64,000 nucleotides of DNA from Photobacterium piscicola (GTDB taxonomy: Bacteria; Pseudomonadota; Gammaproteobacteria; Enterobacterales; Vibrionaceae), in the NCBI RefSeq assembly GCF_900166965.1, contig NZ_FUZI01000003.1, positions 186,001 to 250,000 on the forward strand, written 5' to 3'. Under the pieces are notes generated by a model that worked only from the letters and a program-made list of their open reading frames with translations, had not been told where the DNA came from and did no database searches. Shown here one piece after another: positions 16,710 through 25,954 of the stretch; within the stretch, counting starts at the first letter, position 1, and every line of letters starts with the position of its first letter. A program made the position numbers and the translations under genes.

Positions 16710-17327
16710 ATGGAAAACGCAGCTATGAATGCTCACACAAATCTTACTGATCAAGATGATTTGCTACGTATTGAAATTTATAACATGTTGGCACATCTAT
16801 GTCGTCAAGCCCCTGAACAATCTGTGCTTGAATTTCTTGCAAATCTTGATGTTGATACGGCACAAACATTTCAACGTCAGACCATGGCTTCAGCTTGGCC
16901 TTTACTAAAACTAGCGGCTCAGAAAACAACATTATTGAGTGCTGAAGAAGAATATCAAGATGTATTTATTGGTATTGGCCGTGGGGAAGTTGTTCCATTT
17001 GGTTCATGGTATTTAACCGGTTCTTTAATGGAAATGCCTCTGGCTTATTTACGTCAAGACTTAAAACAAATGGGTTTTGAACGTGCTCAATCTGTGATTG
17101 AACCAGAAGATCATATATCTGCATTGCTAGAGGTTATGGCTATGCTGGTGGAAGGTGGCGATGAACACCTTCAACAGACGTTTTTTAATCGTCATCTTGC
17201 ACAATGGTGTGAAAAGTTTTGTACCGATTTAAAAGCGGCTAAGAGTGCTGTGTTTTATACCGCTGTCGGTGAATTAGCTTGGCAATTTTTGACAATAGAA
17301 AAGACCCGTTTTTTAGAGTCCCAGTAA
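16710..17327 (+). CDS. TorD-family chaperone for formate dehydrogenase
   Basis: Protein of 205 aa, all-helical in appearance. The TorD/DmsD-type motif region is EYQDVFIGIGRGEVVPFGSWYLTG (about residues 76-99), followed by EPEDHISALLEVMAML. Such chaperones bind the Tat signal of a molybdoenzyme and hold it until the cofactor is in. The client here is probably FdhA, encoded two genes downstream. The gene starts 9 nt after the Fe-S protein gene and has AAGG upstream of its ATG. Confidence 0.87.
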   Translation: MENAAMNAHTNLTDQDDLLRIEIYNMLAHLCRQAPEQSVLEFLANLDVDTAQTFQRQTMASAWPLLKLAAQKTTLLSAEEEYQDVFIGIGRGEVVPFGSWYLTGSLMEMPLAYLRQDLKQMGFERAQSVIEPEDHISALLEVMAMLVEGGDEHLQQTFFNRHLAQWCEKFCTDLKAAKSAVFYTAVGELAWQFLTIEKTRFLESQ

Positions 17328-17351
17328 AAAAGATACTCGCGATAATAAAAA

Positions 17352-17379
17352 ATCGACATTTGTTCATAAAAATGTCGAT
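17352..17379 (+). other. Perfect stem-loop before the Tat-signal small gene
   Basis: ATCGACATTT pairs fully with AAATGTCGAT over an 8-nt loop, ending 15 nt before the ATG. There is no T-run, so it is more likely an mRNA stability or translation element than a terminator. Confidence 0.5.
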
Positions 17380-17394
17380 AGAGGAGCAAACGCA

Positions 17395-17592
17395 ATGAGT
17401 GAGCAAAAAACAAATGATAGCCGTCGCCAATTGTTAAAAAACATTGGTTTAACTGTAGCGGCTGGTGCTGTAGTAGCAGGAACGACAACTGCCGTTCACG
17501 CTTCAACAACCGACACTGAAAAGAAAGATCCTAAAACAAAAAAAGGGTATCACGAAACCCAACATATTCGTGATTACTACAATACCCTATAA
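17395..17592 (+). CDS. Small Tat-signal protein of the fdh region
   Basis: Protein of 65 aa. It starts with a twin-arginine signal (SRRQLLKNIGLTVAAGAVVAG, about residues 9-29) and a short charged remainder ending GYHETQHIRDYYNTL. It matches the formate-dehydrogenase-region Tat-target family known from other fdh operons. It probably becomes a small periplasmic or membrane-anchored subunit or maturation factor of the FDH complex; this role is inferred. AGGAG lies upstream of the ATG, and fdhA begins 12 nt after its stop. Confidence 0.88.
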   Translation: MSEQKTNDSRRQLLKNIGLTVAAGAVVAGTTTAVHASTTDTEKKDPKTKKGYHETQHIRDYYNTL

Positions 17593-17604
17593 GCGGAGCC
17601 TGAA

Positions 17605-20463
17605 ATGAAACTGACTAAACGTTCCGATAAAGTGAGCAAAGATGAAAACCAACTAGGTATTTCTCGTCGTTCTTTTATTCGTAATTCTTCTCTTGCTGCC
17701 GCTGGTGGTGTTGCTGGGGCAAGCCTTTTTGCGCCTGGTTTTATGCGCAAGGCGGAAGCTTTCCCAGAAGCCGATTACAACGCACCTAAAGTGGTTAAAC
17801 GTACCATTTGTTCTCACTGTTCTGTAGGTTGTGGCATTTATGCTGAAACGCAAGATGGTGTCTGGACCCATCAGGAACCCGCTTTCGATCATCCTTTTAA
17901 CGCTGGTGGACATTGTGCAAAAGGGGCGGCATTACGTGAACATGGCCATGGTGCTAAACGCGTAAAATACCCAATGAAGCTGGTTAATGGTAAATGGAAA
18001 AAACTAAGCTGGGAGCAAGCATTAGATGAAGTTAGCCAGCAGGTACTTAAAATTCGTCAAGAATCTGGCCCTGATTCAGTTTACTTTTTAGGTTCAGCGA
18101 AACACAACAACGAACAAGCGTATTTGTTCCGTAAAATGGTGTCGTTATGGGGATCAAATAACGTCGATCACCAAGCACGTATTTGTCACTCAACCACGGT
18201 TGCAGGTGTTGCAAATACATGGGGCTACGGCGCAATGACCAACTCACTGAACGACATGCATAACTGTAAGTCGATTCTGTTTATTGGTTCTAACCCAGCC
18301 GAAGCTCATCCAGTAGCAATGCAGCATATTCTGATCGCTAAAGAAACTAACAGTTGTAAGATTGTGGTGGTTGATCCACGTCGTACACGTACAGCGGCAA
18401 AAGCTGATCACTATGTTTCTTTACGCCCTGGTACTGACGTTGCTTTTGTTTGGGGTGTGCTATATCACATCTTCAATAATGGCTGGGAAGATAAAGAATT
18501 TATTCGTCAACGTGTTTATGGCATGGAAGAAGTGCGTGAACAAGTGGCGAAGTGGAACCCGAAAGAAGTTGAACGCGTAACGGGTGTGCCTGAAGATCAA
18601 GTTTATCAAACGGCAAAAATGCTGTCTGAAAACCGTCCTGGCTGTGTTGTTTGGTGTATGGGTGGTACTCAACATACAACAGGTAATAACAACACTCGTG
18701 CTTACTGTATTCTTGAATTAGCCCTTGGCAACATGGGTAAATCAGGTGGTGGCGCAAACATTTTCCGTGGCCATGATAACGTTCAGGGTGCAACTGACTT
18801 TGGCGTGTTATCTGATAACTTACCGGGCTATTACGGTTTATCTGAAGGTGCTTGGAAGCATTGGGCTGAAGTATGGGACATTGATTACTCATGGCTACAA
18901 GGCCGTTTTGATCAAAATACCTATAACGGTAAAAAGCCAATGAACAGCGCAGGTATTCCTGTTTCTCGTTGGATCGATGGTGTTTTAGAAAACAAAGATA
19001 ATATTGAACAACGCGATAATATTCGTGCGATGTTCTATTGGGGTCATGCTGTTAACTCACAGACGCGTGGTCCTGAAATGAAAACTGCGATGGGCAAGCT
19101 GGATATGATGGTGATCGTCGATCCATACCCGGGCGTTGCTGCAGTAATGAATGGCCGTACAGATAACGTTTATCTTTTCCCTGCAACTACGCAGTTTGAA
19201 ACTTACGGTTCAGTAACGGCAACTAACCGTTCGATTCAGTGGCGTGATCAGGTAATTGAACCGTTGTTTGATGCTAAACCCGATCATGAAATCATGTACT
19301 TATTGACTAAGCGTTTGGGTTTCTCTGATCAATTATTCAAACACATTAAGGTTGAGAATAATAAGCCAAACATTGAAGACATTACTCGTGAATACAACAA
19401 GGGTATGTGGACAATTGGTTATACAGGTCAAAGCCCTGAGCGTTTGAAAGAGCATCAGAAAAACTGGGGTACGTTTGATTTTACGACGCTTGAAGCGGTT
19501 GGCGGACCAGCTAATGGTGAAACCTATGGTTTACCGTGGCCATGTTGGGGGACGCCAGAAATGAAGCACCCAGGCACACACATTCTTTATGATACCTCGA
19601 AAACAGTCGCAGAAGGTGGTGGTAATTTCCGTGCCCGTTTCGGTGTTGAGCGTAATGGTGTGAGCTTGTTGGCGGATGATAGTTATTCATTAGGCTGTGA
19701 GCTTGAAGATGGTTATCCAGAATTTACCGCGAAGATGCTAAAGCAACTGGGATGGTGGGATGATCTAACTGCTACTGAAAAAGTGGCAGTTGAAGGTAAA
19801 AACTGGAAGACAGACCTGTCTGGTGGTATTCAGCGTGTTGCGATTAAACACGGTTGTATTCCATTTGGTAACGCGAAAGCCCGTACTGTTGTATGGACCT
19901 TCCCTGATGCAGTACCTATTCACCGTGAGCCATTGTATACACCGCGTCGTGACTTATTACCTGAGTACCAAACATGGGACGACAGCAAAGCGATGTTCCG
20001 TTTGCCAACACTTTATAAGTCTATTCAAGAGAAAGATGTATCTAAAGAATACCCAATTATTCTAACGTCTGGCCGCCTTGTTGAATATGAAGGTGGTGGT
20101 GAAGAAACACGTTCAAACCCGTGGCTTGCTGAGCTTCAAAAAGAAATGTTTGTTGAAATCAACCTCAAAGATGCCAACGATAGTGGTATTAAAGATGGTG
20201 AGATGGTGTGGGTTGAAGGTGCAGAAAAAGGCCGAATTAAAGTGAAGGCGATGGTAACACCACGTGTTCGTGAAGGTCTGGCTTTCTTACCGTTCCACTT
20301 TGGTGGTGAATTTGAGGGTGTGAGTCTACGTGAGCATTACCCTGAAGGTTGTGCGCCTTATGTTTCAGGTGAAGCGGCTAATACGGCAACAACGTATGGT
20401 TATGATCCTGTTACCCAAATGCAAGAAACCAAAGTTACTTTGTGTAAAATCACTAAAGCGTAA
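17605..20463 (+). CDS. fdhA: Respiratory formate dehydrogenase catalytic subunit (Cys type)
   Basis: Protein of 952 aa that oxidises formate to CO2 in the periplasm. The Tat signal is SRRSFIRNSSLAAAGG (residues 20-35). The N-terminal [4Fe-4S] ligands are Cys69, Cys72, Cys76 and Cys104. The metal ligand position is Cys194 followed by His195 (ARICHSTTVAG), where E. coli FdnG has selenocysteine; the codon is TGT, so no SECIS element is needed. The C-terminal MGD-binding part (SGRLVEYEGGGEETRSNPWLA) is complete. With a tungstate-type transporter in the same island, the enzyme could carry tungsten or molybdenum. FdhB and FdhC follow in the same operon. Confidence 0.96.
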   Translation: MKLTKRSDKVSKDENQLGISRRSFIRNSSLAAAGGVAGASLFAPGFMRKAEAFPEADYNAPKVVKRTICSHCSVGCGIYAETQDGVWTHQEPAFDHPFNAGGHCAKGAALREHGHGAKRVKYPMKLVNGKWKKLSWEQALDEVSQQVLKIRQESGPDSVYFLGSAKHNNEQAYLFRKMVSLWGSNNVDHQARICHSTTVAGVANTWGYGAMTNSLNDMHNCKSILFIGSNPAEAHPVAMQHILIAKETNSCKIVVVDPRRTRTAAKADHYVSLRPGTDVAFVWGVLYHIFNNGWEDKEFIRQRVYGMEEVREQVAKWNPKEVERVTGVPEDQVYQTAKMLSENRPGCVVWCMGGTQHTTGNNNTRAYCILELALGNMGKSGGGANIFRGHDNVQGATDFGVLSDNLPGYYGLSEGAWKHWAEVWDIDYSWLQGRFDQNTYNGKKPMNSAGIPVSRWIDGVLENKDNIEQRDNIRAMFYWGHAVNSQTRGPEMKTAMGKLDMMVIVDPYPGVAAVMNGRTDNVYLFPATTQFETYGSVTATNRSIQWRDQVIEPLFDAKPDHEIMYLLTKRLGFSDQLFKHIKVENNKPNIEDITREYNKGMWTIGYTGQSPERLKEHQKNWGTFDFTTLEAVGGPANGETYGLPWPCWGTPEMKHPGTHILYDTSKTVAEGGGNFRARFGVERNGVSLLADDSYSLGCELEDGYPEFTAKMLKQLGWWDDLTATEKVAVEGKNWKTDLSGGIQRVAIKHGCIPFGNAKARTVVWTFPDAVPIHREPLYTPRRDLLPEYQTWDDSKAMFRLPTLYKSIQEKDVSKEYPIILTSGRLVEYEGGGEETRSNPWLAELQKEMFVEINLKDANDSGIKDGEMVWVEGAEKGRIKVKAMVTPRVREGLAFLPFHFGGEFEGVSLREHYPEGCAPYVSGEAANTATTYGYDPVTQMQETKVTLCKITKA

Positions 20464-20474
20464 GGAGTCACCTG

Positions 20475-21092
20475 ATGGCACGTATGAAATTTCTTTGTGA
20501 CTCTAAGCGTTGTATTGAGTGCAATGGTTGTGTAACAGCTTGTAAAAATGCCAACTCAGAAGCGGTTGGTTGGGGTATTCAACGTCGTCGTGTTGTAACC
20601 TTAAACGACGGTCTTCCGGGAGAGACATCAATCTCTGTTGCTTGTATGCACTGTAGTGATGCGCCTTGTATGGCGGTATGTCCTGCTGATTGCTTTAGCC
20701 AAACAGAAGACGGCATTGTGCAGCACGATAAAGATTTATGTATCGGCTGTGGTTATTGCTTATTTGCTTGTCCATTTGGTGCGCCACAATTTCCTAAGCA
20801 AGATGCTTTTGCTGAGCGTGGCAAAATGGATAAGTGCACTTATTGTTCTGGTGGTCCAAATACTGAACCTGGTTCTGAAAAAGAACGTTTGCTTTATGGT
20901 GCAAACCGCATTGCAGAAGGTAAGTTACCAATGTGTGCTTCAATGTGTTCGACTAAATCATTACTTGCTGGTGATGCTGAAAAAATCTCTGAAATTTTCA
21001 GTAAGCGTGTTGTGGCTCGTGGTGCAAAAGATGCGGGTTGGGCAAGCACTGATGATTTAGCTTACGACGCAAGTAAAGTACGTAAAGCTTAA
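20475..21092 (+). CDS. fdhB: Formate dehydrogenase iron-sulfur subunit
   Basis: Protein of 205 aa with four ferredoxin-type cluster motifs: CIECNGCVTACK, CMHCSDAPCMAVCP, CIGCGYCLFACP, and the CTYCSG plus CASMC pair. It passes electrons from FdhA to the cytochrome b subunit. No signal peptide is present, so it is presumably exported with FdhA by the Tat route. It starts 11 nt after fdhA, with AAGGAG upstream. Confidence 0.95.
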   Translation: MARMKFLCDSKRCIECNGCVTACKNANSEAVGWGIQRRRVVTLNDGLPGETSISVACMHCSDAPCMAVCPADCFSQTEDGIVQHDKDLCIGCGYCLFACPFGAPQFPKQDAFAERGKMDKCTYCSGGPNTEPGSEKERLLYGANRIAEGKLPMCASMCSTKSLLAGDAEKISEIFSKRVVARGAKDAGWASTDDLAYDASKVRKA

Positions 21093-21153
21093 TCATATTT
21101 AAATGGATTTAATGAGGAATGTTAAGTCCATTTATCGACGCGTGTAATAGTTA

Positions 21154-21178
21154 GGCACACCGTTGTGATAGGTGTGCC
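21154..21178 (+). other. Intercistronic hairpin between fdhB and fdhC
   Basis: GGCACACC and GGTGTGCC form a perfect 8-bp stem with a 9-nt loop. No T-run follows directly, so it is a candidate RNA processing or partial attenuation element. Confidence 0.5.
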
Positions 21179-21213
21179 AATTAATCTACTTTTTAAAGTG
21201 GATAGGAGCTTTA

Positions 21214-22272
21214 ATGACTAAGCGAATTCAACGCTGGTTAACTATCATAGTTACCGCTTTAATGATGGTGTTTTCAGTATCCACGATGGCAAGTGATAGT
21301 GATACAACAACCGCTGGTGAAGCCGTAGTTAAAAAAGAAGTGATCGGCTTTGCTGGGGCTGATTACTGGCGCATGGTAAAAGATGGCGAGAAAGGTTACA
21401 CCACATCTGGTTGGCCTGAGCATGATGTTTTAATCAGTGTGCCAGGACAAACGTGGTATATCCTTAAAGAAAAGTGGATGTCACCATTAGGTGCTTTAGC
21501 GATTTTTGGTAGTCTGGTGATGGTAACGCTAGCTTATGTGGTTATTGGACCACTAAAGCTAAGTAAGCCTAAAACGGGCCGTAAAATCAAACGCTGGAGC
21601 CGTATTGATCGTGCATTGCACTGGAGCATGGCATTCACTTTCCTTACATTAGGATTCAGTGGCTTAACGTTAGTTTATGGTAAACATTTTATTAAGCCTA
21701 TTGTGCCTACTGAAATTTGGGGATGGGTTATTCTTGCTGCTAAGCAATACCATAACTACATGGGACCTATTTTTGCGATCCTATTACTTGCTGTCTTGGT
21801 TAAATGGTGGCGTAAAAGTACCTTTAACAAAGTCGATCTTGAGTGGTTTAAAAAGATGGGCGGCATGGTGGGTAAACATAAAGGATCACATCCATCAGCG
21901 GGTTTCTCTAACGGTGGTGAGAAAGTTATCTTTTGGCTATTGATCGTATTTGGTTTCTCGATTGCGGCCAGTGGTTTTGTGTTAGATTTCCCTATTTTTG
22001 ATCAAACCCGTCGTGATATGGAGCTATCAAATTTACTGCATATGTTATCGGCACTGATTTTGATCTGTGGTTTTATATTCCATATTTATATTGGTTTATT
22101 TGGCATGGAAGCGGGTTTAGATGGCATGGTGACTGGCGATGTTGATGAAACATGGGCACGTGAGCACCATAATTTGTGGTTTGATGAAGTAAAAGATTTA
22201 CCTGAAAACCAACCGGGTTATGAACCAGAAAAACAGGATGCAGGAAAATCAAAACCATCGCTAGATAGTTAA
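21214..22272 (+). CDS. fdhC: Formate dehydrogenase cytochrome b subunit
   Basis: About 352 aa from the ATG at 21214, which follows AGGAG by 4 nt. An N-terminal signal-like segment (about 8-27) is followed by four to five membrane helices, including HWSMAFTFLTLGFSGLTLVYG and LHMLSALILICGFIFHIYIGLFG, whose His residues are heme b ligand candidates. It anchors the FdhAB dimer to the inner membrane and passes electrons to the quinone pool. The acidic C-terminal tail is longer than in E. coli FdnI. It is the last gene of the fdh operon and is followed by a terminator. Confidence 0.94.
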   Translation: MTKRIQRWLTIIVTALMMVFSVSTMASDSDTTTAGEAVVKKEVIGFAGADYWRMVKDGEKGYTTSGWPEHDVLISVPGQTWYILKEKWMSPLGALAIFGSLVMVTLAYVVIGPLKLSKPKTGRKIKRWSRIDRALHWSMAFTFLTLGFSGLTLVYGKHFIKPIVPTEIWGWVILAAKQYHNYMGPIFAILLLAVLVKWWRKSTFNKVDLEWFKKMGGMVGKHKGSHPSAGFSNGGEKVIFWLLIVFGFSIAASGFVLDFPIFDQTRRDMELSNLLHMLSALILICGFIFHIYIGLFGMEAGLDGMVTGDVDETWAREHHNLWFDEVKDLPENQPGYEPEKQDAGKSKPSLDS

Positions 22273-22293
22273 CGATTAAGCATCAAAATGAAG

Positions 22294-22324
22294 GCCGATA
22301 CAGTCAACTGTATCGGCTTTTTTT
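22294..22324 (+). terminator. Terminator of the fdh operon
   Basis: GCCGATACAG and CTGTATCGGC pair perfectly over a 4-nt loop, followed by eight Ts. Confidence 0.93.
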
Positions 22325-22463
22325 ATGAGCATAATTTAAGATTCGTGGCAATACATGAACTCTCAGACTAACGTCTAATAAAAAACACCGTTAATCCATA
22401 TAAAATCAGTGGTATAAATATAATATAAAGATTAACCATTATTATCACCATAGGGATGTTGCT

Positions 22464-23183
22464 ATGTTATTTCCTTACAAAAATATTGTCGTATTAACGG
22501 GGGCGGGTATCTCTGCTGAATCAGGGATACGTACCTTTCGTGCAGCAGATGGATTGTGGGAAGAACATCGAGTTGAAGATGTTGCGACTCCTGAAGGCTA
22601 TCAGCGCGATCCAGAGTTAGTACAAGCGTTTTATAATGCTCGTCGAGCGCAGATAGAGAATGGATCTGTTGCTCCTAATGCTGCTCATTATGCATTAGCA
22701 AAGCTAGAAGCTGAATTAGACGGCACAGTAATGATTGTGACACAAAATATCGATAATCTTCATGAGCGGGCAGGTAGTCATAATGTGATCCATATGCATG
22801 GTGAGCTATTAAAAGCACGTTGTTGTGAGTCAGGTCAAACAGTGGAATGGCAAGGCGATCTGCATACAAGTGATCATTGTCATTGTTGCCAAATTCCAGC
22901 CGCTCTACGACCTGATATTGTATGGTTTGGAGAAATGCCAATTGGTATGGATAAAATCCATGACGCGATTGTGAAGGCTGATTTGTTCATTGCTATCGGC
23001 ACCTCCGGGAATGTTTATCCGGCAGCTGGTTTTGTCCATGAGGCTGCATTGCAAGGCGCTCATACAGTAGAGCTTAATTTAGAGCCGAGTAATGTTGGCA
23101 ATGAATTTGAAGAAAAACATTATGGTAAAGCATCTGAGCTAGTACCTAAATTCGTAGACGATATTATCAAGGCGGTTAAGTAG
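22464..23183 (+). CDS. cobB: NAD-dependent protein deacylase (sirtuin) CobB
   Basis: Protein of 239 aa. NAD-binding [14 protein letters not shown] is at the N-terminus, then [12 protein letters not shown] and the catalytic His in HMHGEL. A modified zinc-binding stretch follows (RCCESG, HCHCC), and then the class III loop RPDIVWFGE. It removes acetyl or succinyl groups from lysines using NAD. It is monocistronic, and its ATG is preceded by AGGGA. Confidence 0.95.
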   Translation: MLFPYKNIVVLTGAGISAESGIRTFRAADGLWEEHRVEDVATPEGYQRDPELVQAFYNARRAQIENGSVAPNAAHYALAKLEAELDGTVMIVTQNIDNLHERAGSHNVIHMHGELLKARCCESGQTVEWQGDLHTSDHCHCCQIPAALRPDIVWFGEMPIGMDKIHDAIVKADLFIAIGTSGNVYPAAGFVHEAALQGAHTVELNLEPSNVGNEFEEKHYGKASELVPKFVDDIIKAVK

Positions 23184-23357
23184 AGCTTAAATGGTATGCT
23201 ATTTATTCTATATAAAAAGAGAATAATTCTATATGGGATATAAGGTGTTTTTGATAAGAAGCAATAAAATACCTATTGGCATATTTAAATATTCAATATG
23301 TAAAATGCTAATACTATAGTTAACGTAATGATTCAATAACCATAGCATTGCTTGCAT

Positions 23358-23600
23358 ATGAAACAGAAACAATATTTATTGTTGGTAATATTATCAATTT
23401 TTAGTTCAATGACATTTGCTACATCAATTTCATGGAGTGGTCGTGTATTAAGCGGTGATCCTATTAATATTAGCACTGATGGGAACGTTGTGAATTATGA
23501 AGCATGGGGATTTCCTCAAGTTGAGTCGCTTAAAATAAGTGATCAGTTTGAAGTTAATCCTATTAGTAAAGAGGTGAGTATTCTGATGGTTAAATTGTAA
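23358..23600 (+). CDS. Small secreted protein of unknown function
   Basis: About 80 aa from the ATG at 23358. The N-terminus (MKQKQYLLLVILSIFSSMTFA) is a typical Sec signal peptide cut after TFA, leaving about 59 residues (TSISWSGRVLSG and onward). The mature part has no Cys and no motif that I recognise. No clear ribosome-binding site precedes the ATG, which lowers confidence. It is convergent with potD and shares the bidirectional terminator. Confidence 0.55.
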   Translation: MKQKQYLLLVILSIFSSMTFATSISWSGRVLSGDPINISTDGNVVNYEAWGFPQVESLKISDQFEVNPISKEVSILMVKL

Positions 23601-23638
23601 TATTTATTATCATTAAATAGAGCACTTATCTTGTGTAT

Positions 23639-23671
23639 AAAAAAACCGAGCTTTAAAGCTCGGTTTTTTTA
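23639..23671. terminator. Bidirectional terminator between the small secreted gene and potD
   Basis: AACCGAGCTTT pairs with AAAGCTCGGTT. An A-run lies on the left and a T-run on the right, so it works for both convergent genes. Confidence 0.93.
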
Positions 23672-23688
23672 TTTTCTAACGATAATTA

Positions 23689-24741
23689 TTACTCACCAGC
23701 TTTTAGCTTTTGGTAATACTCTTCGTATAGTTCACTTGCAGGGCCAACGCTGTTCTGCCATTCACCCGCATCCATCACTGATTGTGGTGGGTAGATGCTT
23801 GGATCGTTAACGAAATCAGCAGGCAATAATTTCTTCGCTGCTGCAACGGGTGTTGGGTAACCAATTTGTAGTGCAATTTTAGCTGCAATATCAGGGCGAA
23901 GTAAGAAGTTGATCATCTTGTATGCATTATCAACGTGCTTTGCATTAACAGGAATTGCTAGGCTGTCCATCCAGAAGATTGCACCTTCTTTTGGCCATAC
24001 GATATCAATAGGAGCGCCTTCTTTACGCGCCATGTATGCAGAACCATTCCACAACATACCTAGTGATGTTTCACCCGCCATATAAGGGTTAGCAGGGAAG
24101 TCAGAGTTAAATACTAATACGTTAGGCATCAGTTTTTTAAGCTCTTCATAAGCAGCTTTAATTTGCTTAGGATCTTGAGTATTAGCAGAGTAGCCTAGTT
24201 TACGTAATGCAATGTGGAACACTTCACGTGCATCATCCATCATCATTAGCTGACCCTGCCATTTAGGATCCCATAAATCAGCCCAGCTAGTGATTTTTGA
24301 TTTATCGATGACATCAGTATTTACACCGATACCTGTCGCACCCCAAATGTAAGGGATAGAGTAATCATTGTTAGGATCAAAAGGCTTATCTAAATAGTTT
24401 TTATCGATACCTGCAAAATTAGGAATTTTTGATTTATCGATCTTCTTAAGCATGCCTTCCTTACTCATTTTAGAAACGTAGTAAGTTGAAGGAACGATTA
24501 AATCGTAGCCTTTATCATAAGTTTTTAATTTAGCGTACATGGTCTCATTCGACTCATAAGTCGAATAAATTACTTTAATACCGGTTTCTTTTGTGAACTG
24601 TTCTAATACATCATTTGGAATGTATTCAGACCAGTTGTAAAAGTATAATTCATTACTATCTGAATCTGCAGCAGTGGCAATGTTTGAATACATTGACATC
24701 GCACAAACTGTACCGGCCATCATTAAAGACCATTTTTTCAT
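23689..24741 (-). CDS. potD: Spermidine/putrescine-binding protein PotD
   Basis: Protein of 350 aa with a signal peptide ending near ATAADS. The mature protein begins ELYFYNWSEYIPNDVLEQFTKETGIKV, the family signature. It also has the polyamine-pocket segments TYESNETMYAKL and DDAREVFHIALRKLG. It binds polyamines in the periplasm for PotABC. It lies 445 bp downstream of potC, beyond a terminator, and has AGGAG before the ATG, so it probably has its own promoter, unlike the single E. coli potABCD unit. Confidence 0.94.
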   Translation of the reverse strand: MKKWSLMMAGTVCAMSMYSNIATAADSDSNELYFYNWSEYIPNDVLEQFTKETGIKVIYSTYESNETMYAKLKTYDKGYDLIVPSTYYVSKMSKEGMLKKIDKSKIPNFAGIDKNYLDKPFDPNNDYSIPYIWGATGIGVNTDVIDKSKITSWADLWDPKWQGQLMMMDDAREVFHIALRKLGYSANTQDPKQIKAAYEELKKLMPNVLVFNSDFPANPYMAGETSLGMLWNGSAYMARKEGAPIDIVWPKEGAIFWMDSLAIPVNAKHVDNAYKMINFLLRPDIAAKIALQIGYPTPVAAAKKLLPADFVNDPSIYPPQSVMDAGEWQNSVGPASELYEEYYQKLKAGE

Positions 24742-25130
24742 CGTTGTTAGCTCCTAACTAAACAGGATATCGAGAGTGTTCTCTAGCGGCTTTAACCGCC
24801 TCTCCTAATTTTATGTCGTTTATAAGCACTTAAAAAGAGTGTGCTTTTAAAACAAATATGAATTGGTAAACGTAGCTAGTATAGCAGATAAAATCATACC
24901 GCCATCACAAATATGAACACATTGATAAGATATTTATTTACAGAGTATTGATTAATAACAGGTAGTTAACGTTTAGATAATATTGTTATACAAATTAATG
25001 TTATGACCAATTAAAACTAAAAACAGAACTCGAATAGTTATGTGAGGTTAGTTGTGTAATAAGTGCGATTGAAGGGGGCTGAGGTGCTGACGAACATTAA
25101 AAGTTTATATAATGCGATAAAAGCGGGGAT
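24742..25130. other. Upstream region of potD (gene-free)
   Basis: No ORF is seen. The potD leader holds a GC-rich dyad (GCGG/CCGC, about 24786-24799). The rest is AT-rich and should contain the potD promoter. I see no riboswitch that I recognise. Confidence 0.4.
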
Positions 25131-25162
25131 AAAAAAATGGCTAACTTAAATAAGTTAGCCAT
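25131..25162 (-). terminator. Terminator after potC
   Basis: ATGGCTAACTT and AAGTTAGCCAT form an 11-bp perfect stem. On the minus strand it is followed by seven Ts, so it separates potABC from potD. Confidence 0.92.
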
Positions 25163-25186
25163 TTAATATCGCTAAAAGCGGTGATG

Positions 25187-25954
25187 TTATTTCTTTTCTC
25201 TTGCAAGTAATTGTGAACAAATTACAAGGAACAATGAAATGATCAGCATGATAGTTGCTAATGCATTAACCTCTGGTGAAATACCGACTTTAACCATCGA
25301 GTAAATCTTTAAAGGTAAAATTTCATAACTAGGTCCTGTAACAAAAGAGCTCACAATTACGTCATCAAGTGACAATGTAAAGCTTAATAACCAACCAGCA
25401 GCGACAGCAGGCTTAGCTAGCGGTAGGATAATTTGTTTTAGGATTACCCACTCACTCGCACCTAAGTCACGTGCTGCTTCAAGCATTTTTACATCAAAGC
25501 CTTTTAAACGACTGTAAACAGTCACTACAACAAACGGTAGACAAAAAGTAATATGTGATAGTAATAACGTTAAGAAACCAAGATTTGCGCCAATTAAGAG
25601 GAACAAAGCTAGTAACGAAATTGCCATTACAATATCAGGTGACATCATGACTAAAAATAGCATACCTGATACAAATTTCTTACCTTTGAAGTTATAACGA
25701 AATAGGGCAACAGCTGTTAAGCTACCAATTAACGATGCAGCCGTTGCTGAAATAACTGCAATCGTAATTGAGTGTCCGGCAGCTTGCATTAAGCTATCGT
25801 TATTAAGCAGATCTTCATACCATTTAGTGGTAAATCCGCCCCATTTCATACCAAACTTACTAGCATTAAATGAGTTAATAATCAGAATGACAATCGGAGC
25901 ATACAAAAAAGTGTATACCACCGACATAAAGCTGAATTTAAAAAAACGACCCAT
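25187..25954 (-). CDS. potC: Polyamine ABC transporter permease PotC
   Basis: Inner-membrane permease of 255 aa with six hydrophobic segments. The EAA loop [20 protein letters not shown] lies near residues 155-175, and the family motif SLDDVIVSSFVTGP near 195. It forms the channel together with PotB. Its ATG overlaps the potB stop by one base, so the two are translationally coupled. Confidence 0.95.
   Translation of the reverse strand: MGRFFKFSFMSVVYTFLYAPIVILIINSFNASKFGMKWGGFTTKWYEDLLNNDSLMQAAGHSITIAVISATAASLIGSLTAVALFRYNFKGKKFVSGMLFLVMMSPDIVMAISLLALFLLIGANLGFLTLLLSHITFCLPFVVVTVYSRLKGFDVKMLEAARDLGASEWVILKQIILPLAKPAVAAGWLLSFTLSLDDVIVSSFVTGPSYEILPLKIYSMVKVGISPEVNALATIMLIISLFLVICSQLLAREKK

Noticed and set aside
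18184-18186. Selenocysteine codon in fdhA
   Set aside because: The codon at the metal-ligand position is TGT (Cys194), not TGA, so no Sec or SECIS is involved.
24786-24799. Polyamine riboswitch in the potD leader
   Set aside because: Only a 4-bp GC stem is visible, with no expression platform, and no such riboswitch class fits.
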